Positions 62,401 through 64,000 of a DNA stretch of 64,000 nucleotides are shown piece after piece. Every line of letters begins with the position of its first letter. Position 1 is the stretch's first letter. Where the stretch lies: positions 62,827-126,826 of the forward strand of contig QXVZ01006765.1 in the NCBI GenBank assembly GCA_008931825.1, written 5' to 3'. Made by a program: the position numbers and the translations under genes. The stretch is from Phallusia fumigata (Eukaryota; Chordata; Ascidiacea; Phlebobranchia; Ascidiidae). The notes beneath the pieces were generated by a model. It did not search any database. It was not told where the DNA came from and was given only the letters and a program-made list of their open reading frames with translations.

Positions 62401-64000
62401 TACGTCTTCAATTTCAACAAGGGTTTTGCAGCTGTTTTCTATTTTTCGCCACACCACCACACATAAAAAAAGCGTTAATGAATGCAAAATCACAAGTTTA
62501 CCTTGAACTACATTGACCCAGGATCTTAACGACAGCCTTGCCAGATCTTCAGGTGAGTAGGTGTGCGCGTTGGAGCGTAGCGAGTCGGGGAGTCCCCTCT
62601 TCGATATCAGAGTCAGGTTGTTAAAGCGTAAGTGAGGACAGAAGCAGATGTTTTCGAGGAAGGCAATCCCGAGGTCTGATGCCCCGACGACCACAATGCG
62701 AGCGTTGATGGTCACCTGCCGTGTAAATAGGTTACAGTTCAGGAGTTAGATTTGAATGCTCGGGGCAAATAAACCTATTATATAAACCCAGTTTTCAAGA
62801 TATCTTGTTACGGTTGAAAACATGCTGTTGGCAATTTTCATTGGGCTTAAAATTAAAACACACATTTTTGAAGTAAAAAAACGTCAAAAGTTAGACAATC
62901 ACCCTCTTTACCTAAACAGGTGGTAAGGCTTAGGCCAGTGTTTCTCAAACTTTTTTAGCCCGAGGACCACTTTATCTTTGAATTTTTTTCAAGATAGAGG
63001 ACCACCAAACAGAATTCCATTCTAACATGTTCTCAAAACAGGAGATTTTATAAACCAGTGCCTAGTTAAGTTATCTTTTCGCGGACCACGAGAATCACTG
63101 CCTCAGGCCTACATTAGCGGGTTTTATTAACGTCCCCCAATCTTGATTACCCATTACGCCAAACCCACCTTCCGGTGTGAGTCACCGTCACATAACTAAT
63201 ATCGCAAACTATTACGTAAACTTACCTTGGGTTCTAGAGTTAGTTTTCGATTGATGTGATACAGAGCATAAGGGGGAAGATCAGCCATTACTCTATCCGA
63301 GGGAGCGTTGATTCCCAACTCCTCCATAGGATATTCGATTTGTCTTCGAGCTCTCACGGGAACCAGGAAGTTGAGACCTGACGTCACAATAGTGTTATAA
63401 AAACGCATTTCGTCTATAATTTTTCGACTGCAGTATAACGTTTTACGTTTTTTAACACGACCCAGTGGTTTGATTCACATTTGTTTTGTTGTAAAAAGAG
63501 AAGCAATTAGGTCTGCATTGTAAAAACGAATAGCGAATTTTATGGTAATGTTGGGAGAAGCCATATAGTTATTGTGAAACAGAAAAAAATGATAGAATGC
63601 TGTACTTTTACCGTTTATTCGATACTAAGTCAGCAGCAATTATTAAAATACAACGTGACTGAAAAAAAGGAGCATAAAATGGCATACAGCCCCCAATAAA
63701 AATTCTGACCTACAAAATCGCTTTTGTGAACGATTGTTAAAAACATTTTGTAAACAAAATAAAACAGACCCCTTAAATGGCTTCCCGAAAAAATAAAAAA
63801 GACAAAAAACCTGTACACACCTGTGATCAACGAATGCTTTTCCAGCAGTTCAGGTTTAGCGTAACGGGGGTACACGGGGTAGTAAATGCATGACTTGTGC
63901 CCCTGCCTGAGAACCTCCTTGATAAAATGCTTGGAGTAGTGCTGAAAAATCGGGTTGAGTGCAAAGTGGTGAAGGTGACCGTGCTCATCCCGTCGATGGT
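56459..64000 (-). CDS. CFAP61: Cilia- and flagella-associated protein 61, C-terminal part
   Basis: CFAP61 is an axonemal protein of the calmodulin- and spoke-associated complex at radial spoke 3, needed for ciliary and sperm motility; its C-terminal half has an FAD/NAD(P)-binding Rossmann-like fold. Eleven exons are visible: 64000-63821 (runs off the edge), 63377-63226, 62715-62502, 61992-61889, 61060-60803, 60350-60080, 59742-59475, 58926-58743, 58250-58049, 57637-57462, 56692-56459. Recognisable segments are PYALYHINRKLTLEPK, the dinucleotide-type VVVGASDLGIAFLE, YDHLILCTGQQYQ, VVVYGRTFDAYAA, GRLTIDANFSTND, SREIGFKLAMTVLPMFDPTL, NYFRLHINQYKRVETITC, YGIHERYLNNLV, SEPWCLAIFHDRFQDF, and the C-terminal YNYYHLPMYAKPGMV. 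About 747 residues are covered. The acceptor at 61060 has a poor pyrimidine tract and the donor at 58049 was chosen by phase. Exon 8 carries a Pro/Thr-rich loop near 58.8 kb. Confidence 0.93.
57102..57289. repeat. Fold-back repeat with about 45-bp inverted arms
   Basis: Left-arm core 57117-57146 (aggcctgcaagagtcgttgt then accgaatcat) matches the reverse complement of 57245-57274 at 28 of 30 positions. Similarity extends outward to aatcacag on both sides. The spacer contains a minus-strand B-box-like motif (gttcgaaaccccacc), hinting at a tRNA-derived origin, but no full tRNA structure is present. It lies in the last intron of CFAP61. Confidence 0.7.
61115..61344. mobile_element. Long-palindrome MITE in CFAP61 intron
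   Basis: The left arm begins taaggccgattcacaccaga and the right arm, read in reverse complement, taacggccgatccacaccaa. Pairing continues through most of the element, including ggggcacttacac with gtgtaagtgcccc and tctatcta near the centre. The 230-bp unit has no coding capacity and would form a near-complete hairpin. It ends 55 bp upstream, on the gene strand, of the CFAP61 acceptor at 61060. Superfamily is undetermined, as no clear target duplication was seen. Confidence 0.78.
62936..63100. mobile_element. hAT-like MITE in CFAP61 intron
   Basis: The left end CAGTGTTTCTCAAACTTTTT and the right end GCGGACCACGAGAATCACTG form imperfect inverted termini. The internal AGCCCGAGGACCAC echoes the right end. 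The flanking 8-mers GCTTAGGC and CCTCAGGC match at 6 of 8 positions. At 165 bp it is non-autonomous. Confidence 0.75.

Overview
This is a eukaryotic, intron-rich window of animal nuclear DNA. Moderately AT-rich introns with pyrimidine-AG acceptors separate exons of six recognisable animal genes at about one gene per 10 kb. The proteins are bilaterian (NOX4, SIRT5, CFAP61, an SLC28 transporter, a heme peroxidase), and the compact layout suits an invertebrate deuterostome, most likely an ascidian tunicate. That placement is inference and nothing here proves the species. All exon models were built by eye from reading frame, GT/AG boundaries, splice phase and remembered family sequences. No alignment was run.

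Layout, left to right. (1) 275-2102, plus: 3' end of an animal heme peroxidase followed by mucin-type WxxW domains. (2) 6468-19227, plus: a concentrative nucleoside transporter (SLC28, closest in memory to CNT3) with fifteen exons and two further candidate first exons. (3) 20844-31303, minus: an eighteen-exon RNA-binding protein with three RRMs, a Met/Gly/Pro stretch, an Arg/Ser/Pro tail and a C-terminal matrin-type zinc finger. (4) 32246-33133, plus: an intronless SIRT5, head to head with gene 3. (5) 34043-49111, minus: a complete fourteen-exon NOX4 with two large lineage-specific insertions. Two unexplained coding-like exons lie inside it. (6) 56459-64000, minus: the C-terminal eleven exons of CFAP61, whose 5' part lies beyond the right edge.

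Genes 2 and 3 are convergent, 3 and 4 divergent, 4 and 5 convergent, and 5 and 6 in tandem. There is no sign of an operon or a shared pathway. The peroxidase and the H2O2-producing NOX4 could be linked through peroxide chemistry, but that is only suggestive.

Non-coding sequence contains several short non-autonomous DNA elements: four hAT-like MITEs (one with a perfect 8-bp target duplication), fold-back elements at 57.1 and 61.1 kb, a small inverted repeat at 21.1 kb and a 30-bp tandem repeat at 26.3 kb. No convincing tRNA, rRNA, CRISPR array, virus-like element or novel multi-gene system was found. The best leads are the peroxidase-WxxW fusion, the NOX4 E-loop expansion between two conserved cysteines, the RRM/RS/matrin-finger protein with an in-frame alternative splice site, and the orphan exon pair inside NOX4.
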